Shown here: positions 62,493-64,000 of the stretch, one piece after another
How the letters are laid out: each line of letters starts with the position of its first letter
Position numbering within the stretch: position 1 is the first letter of the stretch
NCBI GenBank assembly: GCA_902536655.1
Contig: CACAYF010000002.1
Coordinates: 72,693-136,692, forward strand
Reading direction: 5' to 3'
Length of the DNA: 64,000 nucleotides
Origin: an uncultured Alphaproteobacteria bacterium
GTDB lineage: Bacteria > Pseudomonadota > Alphaproteobacteria > Methylaequorales > Methylaequoraceae
The notes under the pieces: generated by a model
What the model was told of the DNA's origin: nothing
Databases searched by the model: none
What the model saw: the letters and a program-made list of their open reading frames with translations, nothing else
Program-made: the position numbers and the translations under genes

Positions 62493-63134
62493 TTAATTAA
62501 CAGTGTTTATTTTTTCTATTTGCTCTAAAAAAGTAGAATCATCAAGCCTCATTAAAATTGAAGATCTATCATTTAATGCTGATTCTGGAGTTCGATGTAA
62601 AATTCCATGTTTTCCACCACGAAAAATTGCAACATCCCATTTATTTAAATATCTTATCGCTGATCTGTCTTTAATTATATTTTCATTTGGTTTTCCACTA
62701 ATAAAAGCATTCCTGTCTGCAGCATTATCAGGGAGTAATTCTGTACCTTGTCCGGAATAAGTTACTAAACATCTATAAGGGACCATATCAACATGAAAAC
62801 GTTTACAACCTCTCTCAGATCCCAACCAAAAACTTATTTTGTCTTTTTCTTGAAATAAACAAAACATTTTACAAATTTCACTCATATCATTTAACCAATT
62901 GTTAAAAAATATGTTTTTCCTAATTTTTGATGGAATTTTTTCTTCTGTAAGTTTGATAATGTCATTTAAACTATTCTCCAATGAAACATAACCAGAAGTT
63001 GAAAAAGGAGTTAAGTTTAATCCACTAAAGAAAAGATTGAAATCCTCAGAAACTTGACGATTCAAAATCGCTAATTGATGGTTATTGTGTTTGAAATCCA
63101 TTAAGGATTTTACATTTTCACAATTAAAAATCAT
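62493..63134 (-). CDS. DUF1826 domain-containing protein
   Basis: GCKRFHVDMVPYRCLVTYSGQGTELLPDNAADR ... WDVAIFRGGKHGILHRTPES. Confidence 0.82.
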   Translation of the reverse strand: MIFNCENVKSLMDFKHNNHQLAILNRQVSEDFNLFFSGLNLTPFSTSGYVSLENSLNDIIKLTEEKIPSKIRKNIFFNNWLNDMSEICKMFCLFQEKDKISFWLGSERGCKRFHVDMVPYRCLVTYSGQGTELLPDNAADRNAFISGKPNENIIKDRSAIRYLNKWDVAIFRGGKHGILHRTPESALNDRSSILMRLDDSTFLEQIEKINTVN

Positions 63135-63137
63135 GAA

Positions 63138-63503
63138 TCAGAAGATAACTTCAGATAAAAAAATTGAACTATTTAGAGTATAAAGAATACTTGCGAGAAT
63201 AAGATTGGTCTTAATTTTTTTATTAGTCGTACTGCATTCTTGTTCAGTGCAACATTCATCATCTTGGCACTTTATTTTTTTATTATAAATTTCAAAAGAA
63301 ATGATTAATAAAAATATAAGCGTTGTAATTGCAAAAAGATATGGTTCAGCTGCTTCTAATAACTCAGAATTTAAAAGGAGTGAGTCGATAATTAATGCAT
63401 TTGAAGATAATGAAGCAAATGATAACGTTAAAGGCAAGCCACAGCATAACAGATGTGTTAGACCTATCCATAATAATGAGTATGAAGAGTAATACTTAAA
63501 CAT
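63138..63503 (-). CDS. MerC-like small membrane protein with Cys-rich loop
   Basis: TM segments, LTHLLCCGLPLTL motif, CQDDECCTEQEC; between DUF1826 and TonB receptor. Confidence 0.6.
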   Translation of the reverse strand: MFKYYSSYSLLWIGLTHLLCCGLPLTLSFASLSSNALIIDSLLLNSELLEAAEPYLFAITTLIFLLIISFEIYNKKIKCQDDECCTEQECSTTNKKIKTNLILASILYTLNSSIFLSEVIF

Positions 63504-63509
63504 ATTTAA

Positions 63510-64000
63510 TTAATAGAATAGCTTTAAATTAAAATTAAAACTTCTACCAGGTAATTGAACTTGACCCTTCTTTGCCTCAAGATGATCACGACCAACTGTA
63601 TTTAGAAGATTGGTTACACTAAACATTGCATGGCCAGATAAATCTGAGTACATGAAATCTTTTGTAAGATCAAAATCTAATCTTGAATGACCACCTGTTC
63701 TTGTATAAAAAGGACCTGTGAATTCTTTATCAAAATAATGATAATATTTAATATTAGTATCCCATTCCTCATTAATAAGTTGTAAACCAACATTTACTTT
63801 TGATTGTGGAATTCTAGTTATAGCCTTGTCATTGGATGTTCTGTAACCCTTCAAGAATTCTCCTACAAAGTTAGCAAGGAAATCAAAATCATCGAATTTC
63901 GTTATGCCATACTGACCAGTTAATTCTACTCCAGTAAATAATGCATTATATTGATCGTGAATAACAACATTAAAATCTTCACCTTCAACAGTTTGTGTAT
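63510..64000 (-). CDS. TonB-dependent receptor, C-terminal barrel portion, truncated by window end
   Basis: Open frame continues past the TTG at 63854 to the window edge (TVEGEDFNVVIHDQYNALFTGVELTGQYGI...); HSRLDFDLTKDF, SVTNLLNTVGRDH, terminal FNFNLKLFY. Confidence 0.85.
   Translation of the reverse strand, partial: TQTVEGEDFNVVIHDQYNALFTGVELTGQYGITKFDDFDFLANFVGEFLKGYRTSNDKAITRIPQSKVNVGLQLINEEWDTNIKYYHYFDKEFTGPFYTRTGGHSRLDFDLTKDFMYSDLSGHAMFSVTNLLNTVGRDHLEAKKGQVQLPGRSFNFNLKLFY

Noticed and set aside
63301-63492. 63-aa plus-strand ORF opposite the MerC-like gene
   Set aside because: Antisense to a better-supported operon gene; no family resemblance.

Overview
The window is an AT-rich, densely coded bacterial chromosome segment. 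Gene order and families point to an alphaproteobacterium, possibly a streamlined marine lineage; that assignment is inference. From left to right it contains: the envelope/lipid A block rseP(3' part)-bamA-skp-lpxD-fabZ-lpxA-lpxI-lpxB; a minus-strand block gltA-gltX-lexA-moeA-moaC-trpC-trpD-trpG-trpE-ppiD; tpiA-secG-pyrG-kdsA-eno-ftsB; pncC-pgpA-ispDF; a CcsA/YpjD-like protein; dusB-ntrB-ntrC-ntrY-ntrX-trkA-dat-hflX; clpB and a CaiB-type CoA transferase; a ligase-associated DNA repair module (PdeM, Lhr-like helicase, SNM1-like exonuclease, ATP-dependent ligase) with a coupled rhomboid gene; umuD-umuC plus a small unknown gene; several hypothetical genes; katG; a molybdopterin oxidoreductase; an M32 carboxypeptidase; a lactate permease; a MORN protein; and a TonB receptor/MerC-like/DUF1826 locus. 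I saw no tRNA, rRNA, CRISPR array or transposase. The observations most worth following up are: (1) a katG 5' leader with two mutually exclusive pairings, one of which would sequester the Shine-Dalgarno; (2) two perfect GTTC-N7-GTTC LexA boxes, at lexA and umuD, inside sigma70-like promoters that predict leaderless mRNAs; (3) a small unknown gene as third cistron of the umuDC unit; (4) an NtrX with an apparently lost Walker B and an Lhr-like helicase with DELN in place of DExH; (5) a DUF1826/MerC/TonB locus in which DUF1826 has a 2OG-oxygenase-like HxD...H...R pattern. All calls come from reading the sequence by eye; no searches were run.
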